From Candidatus Pacearchaeota archaeon (GTDB lineage: Archaea; Nanoarchaeota; Nanoarchaeia; Pacearchaeales; GW2011-AR1), in the NCBI GenBank assembly GCA_002690445.1, contig NZER01000472.1, positions 1-49,625 of the forward strand: 49,625 bases of DNA, read 5' to 3'. Positions 34,348 to 42,737 of the stretch are shown here, piece by piece (positions within the stretch are counted from its first letter, which is position 1; each line of letters opens with the position of its first letter). A program made the translations under genes and the position numbers. The notes below the pieces were generated by a model. It had not been told where the DNA came from, did no database searches, and saw only the letters and a program-made list of their open reading frames with translations.

Positions 34348-36544
34348 CAACGAGGGGGCCCTGGAGAGCATCTTCGGCAAGCCAGACTATGCGGGGTCGC
34401 GGCCTGAGGGAGAGTTCGACTTCATGCCGAAGAAGAGGCTGGCCCTGCTTCGCTCGCCCGAAGACATAGAAAACGACTACTACGGAAGACACCTTGCCGC
34501 GCTGTACCAGCCCAACAGGCCAAGCGCCCTTCCGTCGTATGAGCCGGAGCGCACGACCAGACTGGAGCCACTTCAGACCACTAGCTGGGCGAAGACCCTG
34601 GGAGAGGGGGCGCTGCTTGGCGCTGGGGCCGGGGCCTTTCTGTCAAGAGTGGGGCCGGAGGTTGAGTCCGCTGCATACCTGGCGACAGAGCATCCATTCC
34701 CGGCGTCGGCAAGAGAACCCTTTTCATCGAAGGAGGTGGCGTTTGCATCCGAGAACCCGTTCGTCGCCCTCTCGTATGCCAACGACTACGGTGACGCGGG
34801 TGCGGGCAGAGTCTACCCAATTAGGGTTGAGCCGAAAGAGGTCTTAGAGGTTCCGACTGAGCCAGCAAGGCGACCAGGAAGACACGCCTTCAATCTTGAG
34901 TCTAGCCTCTTTGGAGTCAAAGGCGAGAGGCCAACCGGACACAGGGAGTGGCCGACCGGGTTTTCATACAAGGCCGAGGGACTACGCCCGGGTCAGGCGA
35001 AAATGGTGCGCGGGGTTATAGACCCTAGCCCTAGGTATAACCCGGAGATCGATCCGCACCGCCTTTATGGTCTTCCTAGCGAACAGTGGGCCTGGGGGAA
35101 GGGCACTGAGGCTCGCAGGGCAGGCGCTGGCCTGTCGCACAAAGAGGTTGCAGAGCTAGGCCACGACGCGGCCAAGCGGGCAGGCATTGACATGCCAAGA
35201 CAGGCCAAGCCGGTCCTGACAGGCGATTCAGTGTCGTGGGGGGATGGGTACTTGGCAAAGAGGAACCTGTACGAGGGCAGCAGCATCAGCCCGTGGTATA
35301 GCCAGAAAACCGGCATCCAGGCGATTGATCAGTATGACGCCCTGGATCCGAAAGAATATGCGGACATTCAAAAGTTATACGTCGATAAGCTAGGACTGTC
35401 GGACGACCAGGCGAAGGCCCTTGGGCTATCCTCTAAGCCTGGAGCCGCTGACGCTCTCGGCCCAGATAGACCACATTTCAATGTTGATTTTTGGAAATGG
35501 GACGACAAGTCTGGGCCAGCCTGGAAGAAGCCGTCATTAAGCGACGAGGACGCCAGAAAGATCATTGACGAGATAGCCAACGATCCACGCTTCAAAGGAG
35601 GCGAGGGCAAGCTGGTGTTCAGGGGGCTTCAGGGCGGATCCGGTGCCTGGCGGGATCGCGTCCTGAGAGCGGCAGCGAAGTTCGCCAAGGCGGCAAAGAC
35701 CGCGCTAACCCCGGCCATGATAGCCAAGGGGGTGCTTGAGGGCGCTGCCGTTGGTGCCGTCTCGGCGGGTCTGGGAAGGGTGGCTGGCGGAGAGCCAGAG
35801 TCTGCCGGATTCCTCACCCCGCCAGAGAGGCTGCGGCTGGAGGGCGAGACTAGCCAGGAGAGGATACTGGAGGCTGTCGATAAAGAGGAGGGCCGGAAGG
35901 AAGAGTGGCGGGCCCACCTTCTAGACAAGGCAATCGAAGAGTTTGGGGAAGACGGGCTTAGAGACATGATCGAAGAAGACGCGGAGCTAGAGGATCTTCG
36001 CGTGGAAGAGTTGGTGGACATCCTGCCCTACGGCCCGACAAGAACAGAGGGGCGACCCCCAAGGCTGCCGATTGATGTGGCCGAAGAGGCGCTGGCCAAA
36101 GAGAGCGTCAAGGCAACGATCCGAGAACACAAAGACGTGCCGTTCGTCAAACGCATCCTGAACCCTGGCGACTACCTCGATTCGGACAGTGGGTTGGGAT
36201 ATATCGACAAGGGCGAAGATGTCTCCACTGTTCTTCTTTCCACTGCCGGATTTGACGGGAGGGAGTGGGTCTACCCAGAGATCGCGTATGAGGGCGGGAG
36301 GCTTGTTGAGAAAGAGCCCGGCGATGACGAGTGGGCCAAGCGCCAGGTTAAGGCCGGCAACGCCATCCCGTTCGACAGCTTTGAAGAGGCTGACGCTTTT
36401 GCCAGGGGGTCGTGGAAGGAACTCAGCCCAGAGGACTGGTCCGGGCTAAGGGCGGAACTAACCCCAGGGAGAGAGCGCGAAGCCCTCGACTGGAGGCCCG
36501 AAAGGGAGGACCGGCGTCCGGCCATGTCTAGGGCCCGGGACTAG
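34340..36544 (+). CDS. 734-residue putative virion protein with ADP-ribosyltransferase-like N-terminal segment
   Basis: Starts at a GTG with GGCAGGGG upstream. Residues 112-172 (AAYLATEHPF, then AFASENPFVALSYAND and GRVYPIRVEPKEV) follow the pattern of ADP-ribosyltransferase-like modules of phage polyvalent proteins. Gly/Ala hydrophobic segments lie near 88-102 and about 455-480 (AKGVLEGAAVGAVSAGLG). The C-terminal block, about 595-700 (PFVKRILNPGDY, EWVYPEIAYEGG, NAIPFDSFEEADAF), is of a type I know from phage virion proteins. Together these suggest a packaged protein ejected into the host. ADP-ribosylation is a hypothesis; I cannot confirm catalytic residues. Confidence 0.75.
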   Translation: MPNNEGALESIFGKPDYAGSRPEGEFDFMPKKRLALLRSPEDIENDYYGRHLAALYQPNRPSALPSYEPERTTRLEPLQTTSWAKTLGEGALLGAGAGAFLSRVGPEVESAAYLATEHPFPASAREPFSSKEVAFASENPFVALSYANDYGDAGAGRVYPIRVEPKEVLEVPTEPARRPGRHAFNLESSLFGVKGERPTGHREWPTGFSYKAEGLRPGQAKMVRGVIDPSPRYNPEIDPHRLYGLPSEQWAWGKGTEARRAGAGLSHKEVAELGHDAAKRAGIDMPRQAKPVLTGDSVSWGDGYLAKRNLYEGSSISPWYSQKTGIQAIDQYDALDPKEYADIQKLYVDKLGLSDDQAKALGLSSKPGAADALGPDRPHFNVDFWKWDDKSGPAWKKPSLSDEDARKIIDEIANDPRFKGGEGKLVFRGLQGGSGAWRDRVLRAAAKFAKAAKTALTPAMIAKGVLEGAAVGAVSAGLGRVAGGEPESAGFLTPPERLRLEGETSQERILEAVDKEEGRKEEWRAHLLDKAIEEFGEDGLRDMIEEDAELEDLRVEELVDILPYGPTRTEGRPPRLPIDVAEEALAKESVKATIREHKDVPFVKRILNPGDYLDSDSGLGYIDKGEDVSTVLLSTAGFDGREWVYPEIAYEGGRLVEKEPGDDEWAKRQVKAGNAIPFDSFEEADAFARGSWKELSPEDWSGLRAELTPGREREALDWRPEREDRRPAMSRARD

Positions 36545-36545
36545 C

Positions 36546-36622
36546 TGGTGGGCCTGCCAGGACTTGAACCTGGGACCATTCGGTTATGAGCCGACCGCTC
36601 TGACCAACTGAGCTACAGGCCC
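36546..36622 (-). tRNA. tRNA with CAU anticodon (Ile2 or Met)
   Basis: A 77-base cloverleaf with acceptor arms GGGCCTG and CAGGCCC, encoded CCA, D arm GCTC/GAGC, anticodon loop CTCATAA and T arm CCAGG/CCTGG with TTCAAGT. The first anticodon stem pair is a mismatch. C4-G69 and C5-G68 match features recognised by the lysidine synthetase TilS, favouring tRNA-Ile2 that reads AUA, but elongator Met cannot be excluded. It lies one base after the end of the convergent gene and downstream of the methylase gene, so it is probably processed from that transcript. Confidence 0.92.
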
Positions 36623-36632
36623 ACCATCTAAA

Positions 36633-37196
36633 CTAAAGACCCAGCCTGCACACAGGCGGACCTTCAGACCACGCGGCAAAGACGACAACGGCGGTGCCCT
36701 TGGGGCATGGCCCCTTGGCTGTCCCGTCTGGCTGTAGGAACCTAACCCTGCCAGTCATAAACGTGACCTCTGCTGCCTTCCAAACGTAGTCCCTCCAGTA
36801 CCTAGTGTCGGTACATGATGGGATGAGGCAGCAAACGGTGACTCCCTTGCGTGACTCTTCGTAGGCCTTCTTCAGCCATCTAGAGATGCCCCTTCCCCAC
36901 GGTGGGTTCAGGAACACGGCACCCATCTTGTCTACCGGAACGCTCGTCCAGGTGTCTCCGTGAGTACCCTTCTCTCTGACAACACCCGGCCTATCCCAAG
37001 ACACGCTAAGCGCGTCTATGTTCTCGTCAAAGTAAAGCGGGCACTTCGCGCTATCCCTAGTAGCCGCAGCATCTAGATCAAAGTCGAAGCGCTCGTTTAG
37101 CTTGTCGAAGACCTCTGGTGGGGTAGCCCACAGGGCGTTGTCTGTGCCCTCCTCCGTTTCGGACCACAACTGCCGCACATTGTATGGGCTGCCCAT
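36633..37196 (-). CDS. Dam-type DNA N6-adenine methyltransferase
   Basis: The 187-residue protein matches the phage Dam family (PF05869 type). The N-terminus has WATPPEVFDKLNERF and FDLDAAATRDSAKC, the SAM-binding part, followed by catalytic NPPW at 97-100 (AVFLNPPWGRG). A Cys-containing block and ALIPSCTDTRYW-like segment (CLIPSCTDTRYW) follow. It probably methylates phage DNA at adenines to evade restriction or time packaging. The start overlaps the SSB stop (ATGA), so the two are coupled. Confidence 0.9.
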   Translation of the reverse strand: MGSPYNVRQLWSETEEGTDNALWATPPEVFDKLNERFDFDLDAAATRDSAKCPLYFDENIDALSVSWDRPGVVREKGTHGDTWTSVPVDKMGAVFLNPPWGRGISRWLKKAYEESRKGVTVCCLIPSCTDTRYWRDYVWKAAEVTFMTGRVRFLQPDGTAKGPCPKGTAVVVFAAWSEGPPVCRLGL

Positions 37197-37552
37197 CAGA
37201 ACGGGATTTCTTCTTCAGGCAGCGTCTCGCTCGCTGCGGGGGCACCGAACACTTGAATGTCGCCGGCACTAATCTCGGAGATCCACTTGGTCTCTCCGTC
37301 CTTCTCATACTTCCGGTTCTCAAGACGCCCGTCCACGTACACCGTAGCGCCCGCCTTCAGGCTCTTGTGCTGTTCCGCCATCGAGCCCCATGCCACGATT
37401 CTGTGAACCGTAGAGAAGGTCTGCTCCTTCCACTGTCGCTCTGTGCGGAGCCTGAAGCCCAGCTTGCCCTTCGTTCCGTCGCCCACTAGGCGGTGATCGG
37501 CGTCAGACTCGACGCGACCCATAACCATCACCTTATTCATGCTAGCAATCAT
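37196..37552 (-). CDS. ssb: Single-stranded DNA-binding protein
   Basis: The 118-residue OB-fold protein: MNKVMVMGRVESDADHRLV at the start, the conserved aromatic strand region (WKEQTFSTVHRIVAWG), KAGATVYVDGRLENRKYE and the acidic tail ending EEEIPF, which normally recruits replication partners. The ATG at 37552 has GGGAG ten bases upstream; the ATG at 37540 is an alternative start. It coats single-stranded DNA during replication and lies in the replication operon. Confidence 0.93.
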   Translation of the reverse strand: MIASMNKVMVMGRVESDADHRLVGDGTKGKLGFRLRTERQWKEQTFSTVHRIVAWGSMAEQHKSLKAGATVYVDGRLENRKYEKDGETKWISEISAGDIQVFGAPAASETLPEEEIPF

Positions 37553-37554
37553 TG

Positions 37555-37890
37555 CTATAACGCTCCCATCAGCTTGTTGACAGCATCCTCGTCTATTGCA
37601 TCCCAGCCATGCGAAAGGGCTGCTGCCAGCCTAGCCTTGCTAGGCTTTTGTTTAACTACTGTTAGCTCCACATAACCGCGCTCAATCGCGGCATGCTTTG
37701 CCAACTCCACTGGATCTAGGTTCAATGTCTTTGCGACTAGGGGGATCCTCCGCTGCGTGAAGGGCTTCCTCAGCCCACGCTCTACGTCGCAGATGTACAC
37801 CTTCGACACCCCAATAACGGTAGCCAGGTCATCTAGGCTCATGCCCAGTTCCGTCCTGGCTTCTCGTATGCTGTTTCCGAACTTGCTCAT
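37555..37890 (-). CDS. Cro/CI-type helix-turn-helix regulator
   Basis: 111 residues from the ATG at 37890, chosen for its good ribosome binding site (GGAGG). Residues about 4-60 are a clear XRE-type helix-turn-helix: IREARTELGMSLDDLATVIG, SKVYICDVERG, then RRIPLVAKTLNLD. The C-terminal half is helical and unclassified. No protease or oligomerisation domain of a CI repressor is present, so a Cro-like or operon-specific regulator is likely. It lies between primase-helicase and SSB; its operator is unknown. Confidence 0.88.
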   Translation of the reverse strand: MSKFGNSIREARTELGMSLDDLATVIGVSKVYICDVERGLRKPFTQRRIPLVAKTLNLDPVELAKHAAIERGYVELTVVKQKPSKARLAAALSHGWDAIDEDAVNKLMGAL

Positions 37891-37900
37891 TGCGGCCTCC

Positions 37901-39874
37901 CTAGCCAACTTGGCGCTCCGTAAAACGAAACTCTCTGTCTTCCAGCCAGCCAAAGGGCTCTGGAAGGTGCATGGTCAACGAGCCCGTAGTCCCGTTTCTC
38001 TGCTTCGCGATAATCACGTTGAAGTCGGTTGGGCTGGTGTTCATGTCGTGTGCGAACGGTCTGTCCACAAACAAGATCACGTCTGCATCCTGCTCAATCT
38101 GACCCGAGTCTCTTAGGTCGCTCATCTGTGGCCTCCTGTTGGCCCTATGCTCAATCTCTCTGTTCATCTGTACTACGGTGATAACCGGGACTAGCAGTTC
38201 GTTGGACATGGCCTTTATCGACCTAGAACATGCCGCCACCTCCTGCTCCCTAGTTCTTCCCTTTGTTCTGAGTAGCTGAAGATAGTCAATGGCAAGGATC
38301 CCAACCCCGTGCTTCCTCACGCCGGACGTGCAGCTTTCCAGCACCCGGTCAAGATCCGGCCTGCCAAAGTCAACCAGTATCGGAATGCCATCAAACGACC
38401 TTGCCGCCTCCTTCGCAGACTCCGCCAGCGATGTCCCAGACTTGTTCACGTCAAGCCCAAGCCGCATCTCAGCCTTTGCTATGCGCTTCGTGATGGACGG
38501 CCTGCTCATCTCTAGACTCACAAACAGGCTCGTCTTGCTGAACCTCTTCGCCATGCGCTGGAGTAGGCTAAGCACAAAGTGGCTCTTGCCGACGCTTGGC
38601 CTAGCCGCAACCACCACCATGTCGCCTGGCTGTAGCTCAAGCATCTTGTCCAGCATCGAATACCCGGTGAGGATTTGGTTCGACACCTTGTTGCCAGAGG
38701 CTATGTCCACAATCTCCTGAGCGCCTTCACGCATCAGGTCGCCCATCCAGGCCTCGGTCTCCAGCAACTGAACCTTTGGCTCTCGTATCTCTGGAGCCCC
38801 GCCGTCTTTGTTGGCCCGGAACCAGTCGCACCAGTCTCCGGCAAACCCCTCCGGCCACCGAACCGAGAGCGGGTCGGCACCCAGCGCGGCGAGGTCATCC
38901 ACAATTCTCGACGTAGCTTTCTTCCCCGCCTCGTCCGCATCGAACGCAACCACGGGTCTCGTATGTCCCATCAGGCGCTCTACAAGGCTCTCCGAGCGAT
39001 TTTTATTAAGCCACCCTACCCCCGGTATACCCAGCGCACACAAACCAATCTGGGCGAGGCTCAGGGCGTCTAGCGCACCTTCGACCAAGAAACACCTTCC
39101 ACGGCCATCCTCCCCCAGCGGCGGTGCTGTGGTGGAGGGCAGGTTGAACGGGATCGGAACCGCGCCCCGGATGTGCATGTACTTCGGCCCATCGTTCTTC
39201 TCGTCGCCGCGATGAACCCTGCGGAACTGGATGTGCGCCACAGAGCCGCTGTCGGTCAGATATGGAATGGCAATGAAGTACGCAAAGCCCATCGGGCAGT
39301 ACAGCTTGTCGCTGTGTGCGGATCGTTTCGCCAGCCCCAGCTTGACGCAGGTATCGACGCTCGTGGCGTGTATCGCTGCCCCCAGCGCATCCTCTGCCTT
39401 GCCGGAACTGATGTCCGTCAGCCGATACTTGCTAGCCGTCTCCCGCCTAATCCCTCGTTCCTTCTCCAGCCACTCGAACCCAAACTCGCCCATCTCTCCC
39501 AGCGCAGCGAGGAATGATGAGCAGGCTGCGATCCGCAACTGCGTCGGTACGGCTTCTGGCTCTTCCTTCGCCTCTGGGTACACCACTTTCAGCCCATTCA
39601 GTTTGGGTCCCATCAGCCAATCGACGGACTGGTTCACGTCCCGGTCGGTAAGCCACGAAACAAGGTCTACGTTGTCGCCAGACTTCTGACAGCCATGGCA
39701 CTTGAACTTCCACTTGCCGCCCTTGACGTAGAAGCTAACCGACGGCGATCCCTTGCCAGGTCCGCGACTGTGTTCAGGGCAAAACGCCTTTCTCTTGTTG
39801 CGACTCAGCGCAACTCCAAGCGTCTCTGCAACCCCTCGTATGTCCCGGGTCAGAGCGTCGTCCAGCCGCGTCAC
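37901..39874 (-). CDS. Primase-helicase fusion (T7 gp4-like architecture)
   Basis: The 657-residue protein joins DnaG-like primase and DnaB-like helicase. A CHC2 zinc finger lies at C32, H35, C59 and C62. The Toprim core has FLVEGALDAL (E265) and VVAFDADEAGKKA. The RecA-like helicase has Walker A ARPSVGKS (K430), SLEMSRPSITKRIAK, Walker B ILAIDYLQLL and the QMNREIEHRANRRPQMSDLR region with SGQIEQDADVILF. It unwinds DNA and lays primers at the fork. The start overlaps the initiator-like gene by four bases (ATGA). Confidence 0.95.
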   Translation of the reverse strand: MTRLDDALTRDIRGVAETLGVALSRNKRKAFCPEHSRGPGKGSPSVSFYVKGGKWKFKCHGCQKSGDNVDLVSWLTDRDVNQSVDWLMGPKLNGLKVVYPEAKEEPEAVPTQLRIAACSSFLAALGEMGEFGFEWLEKERGIRRETASKYRLTDISSGKAEDALGAAIHATSVDTCVKLGLAKRSAHSDKLYCPMGFAYFIAIPYLTDSGSVAHIQFRRVHRGDEKNDGPKYMHIRGAVPIPFNLPSTTAPPLGEDGRGRCFLVEGALDALSLAQIGLCALGIPGVGWLNKNRSESLVERLMGHTRPVVAFDADEAGKKATSRIVDDLAALGADPLSVRWPEGFAGDWCDWFRANKDGGAPEIREPKVQLLETEAWMGDLMREGAQEIVDIASGNKVSNQILTGYSMLDKMLELQPGDMVVVAARPSVGKSHFVLSLLQRMAKRFSKTSLFVSLEMSRPSITKRIAKAEMRLGLDVNKSGTSLAESAKEAARSFDGIPILVDFGRPDLDRVLESCTSGVRKHGVGILAIDYLQLLRTKGRTREQEVAACSRSIKAMSNELLVPVITVVQMNREIEHRANRRPQMSDLRDSGQIEQDADVILFVDRPFAHDMNTSPTDFNVIIAKQRNGTTGSLTMHLPEPFGWLEDREFRFTERQVG

Positions 39875-40965
39875 GCCGCACCGCCCTTCAACTCTGCGAC
39901 GATTTGGTCAATCGCGAACGTCAGGTTCTGCGAGTTCTCCGCCCTAGCCCCGAGGCTAACCAGTGCCTTGACATGTTGCTCATGGTCATACGGATCGCCA
40001 CTCTCTCCCACCGCAGCTTCTGCGGCAGCACGGACGGCCTCCATATACGGTAGCTCTGGGTTCAATACATCTTGGGCAGACAGTACATATCCGTCGTCCC
40101 TCAGATCCCGCCAAAGGCTCACGCCATTCACGTTACTTCTATACGACGTATTCCCTGCGGCTATCTCCTGCTCGCGGGCAGACTTGTTCAGCCCTGACCA
40201 GTGGTCTGTACTGTTCTCAGCCTTGAACTTCTCTGCGTTGTTAAACCACCTGTTTAGCCCGAGGCGTGCGTTCTTGTAGTACTTGCCCTTTGACTCTTCG
40301 TATGCCCTGGCCTTCTTAGCCTCAACTAGGAGGTCTAGGTTGGGGTGCAAGTCATTCTGTGCAGCTACCCAATCCTCTAGCGGCTTCTTGTTCAACAGGC
40401 ACTTATCGCCCCACGTAGCCCGCATATATTGAGAGAGGCTATCCTCAGACGACCCCTCTCCCCCAGACCCCCTCACCCTGGAAGGACAAGACAATACGGG
40501 ACGGGACAGCGCGCGAGGAACAATATTAAAAATATTATCCTCTTTCTCCTCAGTTCTTTCTTTTTCTACTTCACTTCTCTCGACATCTGACGGGATTACA
40601 CCGTTTCTAACAATAATCTCAGATGTGGATCGCGACGGCCCATTGCCCTTTTCAGCGAGCCTGGGAGTAACCCAACCAGCCTTGGATTTGTTCACTCCTT
40701 CACCCTTACCCTGGCTCGTCCACACACAGGAACCCTCTACGATCAACCCCACACTCCGGTAATGATCCAAGGCCCGAACCCACACCTCTCGGGGAATTCG
40801 CTCCACAACTGGGAACACCTCAAGGTCCCTGGCTGTCAATGCTCCGTCTGCACGCTTCAAGGCTGCGACAACCTGAGGCCATAACGCGACCGCCTCCCAA
40901 CCGCCCATGACCAAATCAGGATCGTCACGGAAATCTACGTCTATTCGTACCCACGGTGTACCCAC
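39871..40965 (-). CDS. Replication initiator / helicase-loader-like protein
   Basis: 364 residues from the GTG at 40965, with GGAGGGG seven bases upstream. The N-terminal 95 residues look like a winged helix of DnaD- or replisome-organiser-type proteins: WVRIDVDFRDDPDLV, AALKRADGALTARDLEVF and HYRSVGLIVEG. A Ser/Glu-rich linker follows, then a helical domain (YYKNARLGLNRWFNNAEKF) resembling DnaB-loading regions. It is the first gene of the replication transcript and directly precedes the primase-helicase, supporting origin binding or helicase loading. Family is inferred. Confidence 0.75.
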   Translation of the reverse strand: MGTPWVRIDVDFRDDPDLVMGGWEAVALWPQVVAALKRADGALTARDLEVFPVVERIPREVWVRALDHYRSVGLIVEGSCVWTSQGKGEGVNKSKAGWVTPRLAEKGNGPSRSTSEIIVRNGVIPSDVERSEVEKERTEEKEDNIFNIVPRALSRPVLSCPSRVRGSGGEGSSEDSLSQYMRATWGDKCLLNKKPLEDWVAAQNDLHPNLDLLVEAKKARAYEESKGKYYKNARLGLNRWFNNAEKFKAENSTDHWSGLNKSAREQEIAAGNTSYRSNVNGVSLWRDLRDDGYVLSAQDVLNPELPYMEAVRAAAEAAVGESGDPYDHEQHVKALVSLGARAENSQNLTFAIDQIVAELKGGAA

Positions 40966-41008
40966 TGATATGCCCCTCCAAAGAGCCGCTGAAACCAACA
41001 AGGATGAT

Positions 41009-41038
41009 GTTGTAACCTAAGCGGCTAATGAAGGTCAA
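41009..41038 (-). promoter_or_regulatory. Candidate promoter of the replication operon
   Basis: On the minus strand TTGACC and TACAAC are 18 bases apart (5/6 and 4/6 matches to sigma-70 consensus). Transcription would start near 41002, about 37 bases before the GTG of the initiator-like gene. Weak -10, so tentative. Confidence 0.45.
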
Positions 41039-41039
41039 C

Positions 41040-41490
41040 GAAAGTGTTGAAAAAAGGCTGGGGAATGAAAGACGTGCTTACGTTCCTCCAATATTATTTA
41101 CACGCGCAGACCCCCCGGGGGGGTGGGTTGGTCGATTCGGCTAGCGTGCGGGCTTGCCTGCGGATCGGTGGGTGACTCGCGGCTGACTAGATTCGGCGGG
41201 CTAGCGTCTAGCCTAGGGAGGGCAGCTGGCAGCAAGGGCAGCGACCGGAAGTTATGCCAGCTGTTGTCGGATGTTGCGCCGTGCCCAGGCCAGTAAATGG
41301 AAAGCTGTGGCTTTACTGACTAGCAGGGGAGACACGCGAGAAGGGCCCTCAGACGCTGTTAGAGGCGCTTTGGGAGGCTAGGCTTGCCGTGATACCTGGG
41401 AGGCGCTGGGGCTAGAATCCAGGGCAGTAGTGCGAACGGCAGCGGGGCCCGTGTGTCCGCCCCAGGTACTGCCCTCCGCCCTATTGACCC
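41040..41490. other. Structured non-coding region, candidate origin or ncRNA
   Basis: No credible gene is found in about 450 bases. It holds a C6G7 palindrome (41111-41123), a GATTCGGC...CTAGCGT direct repeat (41134-41147 and 41190-41207), and three long inverted repeats: CAGCTGGCA/TGCCAGCTG (41223-41231, 41255-41263), CAGTAAA/TTTACTG (41291-41318), and AGGGCAGTA/TACTGCCCT (41421-41429, 41467-41475) with an inner GGGGC/GCCCC stem. It lies between a terminator and the replication promoter, a natural place for an origin. Confidence 0.5.
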
Positions 41491-41496
41491 GGACAC

Positions 41497-41532
41497 AAAA
41501 AAACCCCGCGTGGCTGTTACACCGCGCGGGGC
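41497..41532 (-). terminator. Rho-independent terminator of the MoxR-VWA operon
   Basis: On the minus strand CCCCGCG and CGCGGGG enclose a 14-base loop that can pair further (GG/CC), followed directly by seven T. It lies 22 bases after the TAA of the last gene of the unit. This is the clearest intrinsic terminator in the window. Confidence 0.92.
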
Positions 41533-41554
41533 TCTCTTGGTTGGGGTTGTGCTG

Positions 41555-42115
41555 TTAGCTTCGGGACGCCGTTGCTGCCTTGGCAAGATCGGAACGACTC
41601 ATGTTGGCAAACACCGTTTCAAGTACCGGGTCACCGTGGGACAGTTCAGCGATCAAGTCCACGCTGCTGGTCTTATGGACGGGTCGAAGGACAGGCGGGG
41701 CCTTCTGCCCAAGCATTGCCTGGGCCTGTACCAGGGGAATCCCGCAATTGATCAATTGGGCGATCCTATCGTCCAGGCCAGCCAGGCCGGCACCGGGAGA
41801 AGGTGCGGCGGTCTCGGTCTTGGTCTTGGTCTCAGGAGTGGATCGGCCAGCTTCGCTAGCCTCGACTCGGGAAAGCAGATCCTTGTACTCGGCGCCGTTG
41901 ACCCACTTCCGCAGGTCAGTCAAGCCTTCAGAATCGATCTTGAGGAAGGATCCGCGAGTGCCAGTCTTGCGACAAGCCAGGAAGAAAGACTCCTCAGGAT
42001 ACTGTGTAGAGGGAGCGCCGCGGAATACCTCGATCTCTGCTCGTTCGCCTACATCGATAACGCTACCGATCGAGGTGAAGTCGCTGCTTGCTGCTTTTTT
42101 CTTATTACGTGCCAT
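41555..42115 (-). CDS. Unknown 186-residue protein, last gene of the MoxR-VWA unit
   Basis: A basic start (ARNKKKAASSD) precedes a strand-rich domain of about 80 residues (SVIDVGERAEIEVFRG, FFLACRKTGTRGSFLKID). A Thr/Glu/Pro linker (STPETKTKTETAAPSPG) and a helical C-terminal part follow (LDDRIAQLINCGIPLVQAQA). The two-domain layout suggests binding of a partner or nucleic acid, but no family is recognised. It precedes a strong terminator. A possible weak ribosome binding site (AGGA) is 9 bases before the start. Confidence 0.7.
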   Translation of the reverse strand: MARNKKKAASSDFTSIGSVIDVGERAEIEVFRGAPSTQYPEESFFLACRKTGTRGSFLKIDSEGLTDLRKWVNGAEYKDLLSRVEASEAGRSTPETKTKTETAAPSPGAGLAGLDDRIAQLINCGIPLVQAQAMLGQKAPPVLRPVHKTSSVDLIAELSHGDPVLETVFANMSRSDLAKAATASRS

Positions 42116-42295
42116 TGTCTCTATCCTATCGTTATGCCGGGGGGGAATCCCTCAGCGGTGATACCAGCATAGCAGCCCGCTATTCTCCAATGATTCCGGG
42201 CACCTAGCCATCTGGTCTAGCTTCGACCACCAGACCGGGACCGTATGCCCCAGCCTAGTAGCCGTCTATCTCTAACTGTACACAGCACCCCTAAG
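42116..42295. other. 180-base gap without a clear gene
   Basis: Only frames of 19-23 codons without convincing start context are present. An imperfect inverted repeat TCTGGT/ACCAGA lies near 42211-42235, as read on the minus strand. It may be a processing site or a weak internal promoter for the last gene. Confidence 0.4.
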
Positions 42296-42523
42296 CTACG
42301 AGACGTCTTGCGACCTGTAGCGCCCAGTCTTGCCGGGGGCAAAGTGCCATTGTGCATTGTGTGATCCGTAGAGCCACAACTCGATCAGCCCAGTCTCGTC
42401 GTTTAGCATGACGAAGCTAGCGCCAACGGAGTCGGCCCATTCATCTAGCTCTAGAAGTAGCTTAGTTACTAGGTCTAAGTAGCCTGCTCTATAAGATGCT
42501 GCCATCTCATCGACCAGTCTCAT
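42296..42523 (-). CDS. Unknown 75-residue protein
   Basis: A small acidic protein with a helical first half (YLDLVTKLLLELDEWADSVG) and a strand-rich second half (FVMLNDETGLIELWLYG, HFAPGKTGRYRS). AAGG lies upstream of the ATG. No motif is recognised. Organisation in the MoxR-VWA unit suggests an accessory role. Confidence 0.6.
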   Translation of the reverse strand: MRLVDEMAASYRAGYLDLVTKLLLELDEWADSVGASFVMLNDETGLIELWLYGSHNAQWHFAPGKTGRYRSQDVS

Positions 42524-42563
42524 AATGGGCCTTGGTGGCCTAGGATATGAGTGCGCTACGAAT

Positions 42564-42737
42564 CTACCCAGTAGTTACCTCCTCTCTGCCGCTCTTGCTG
42601 TCCGGCATTGCAACGACCATATCGAAGGCGACAAGCTGTAGCCCTGTATTGACTACGATCTGCCCGTCGCTGTCTTCTGTAAGCGTTGCCCTTGGGAACA
42701 GGGCAAGCACCTCCTTGTATAGCTCGTCTACTGTCAC
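42564..42737 (-). CDS. Unknown 57-residue protein
   Basis: The start is the GTG at 42737 in a GTGA overlap with the stop of the duplicated-domain gene. The protein has a helical start (VDELYKEVLALFPRATLTED) and two strands (GQIVVNTGLQLVAFDMVV). Its layout of a helix then DG-x-h-h-h-strand is like the C-terminal part of the upstream protein (VVEWMREYNVDNILLDSSSG), hinting at a small related module. Function unknown. Confidence 0.6.
   Translation of the reverse strand: MTVDELYKEVLALFPRATLTEDSDGQIVVNTGLQLVAFDMVVAMPDSKSGREEVTTG

Noticed and set aside
34109..34492. Minus-strand open frame opposite the 218- and 734-residue genes
   Set aside because: Codon pattern and composition are those of an antisense shadow, and the plus-strand genes have better starts and coupling.
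42116..42295. Small frames of 19-23 codons in the gap
   Set aside because: No good ribosome binding sites and no coupling to neighbours.
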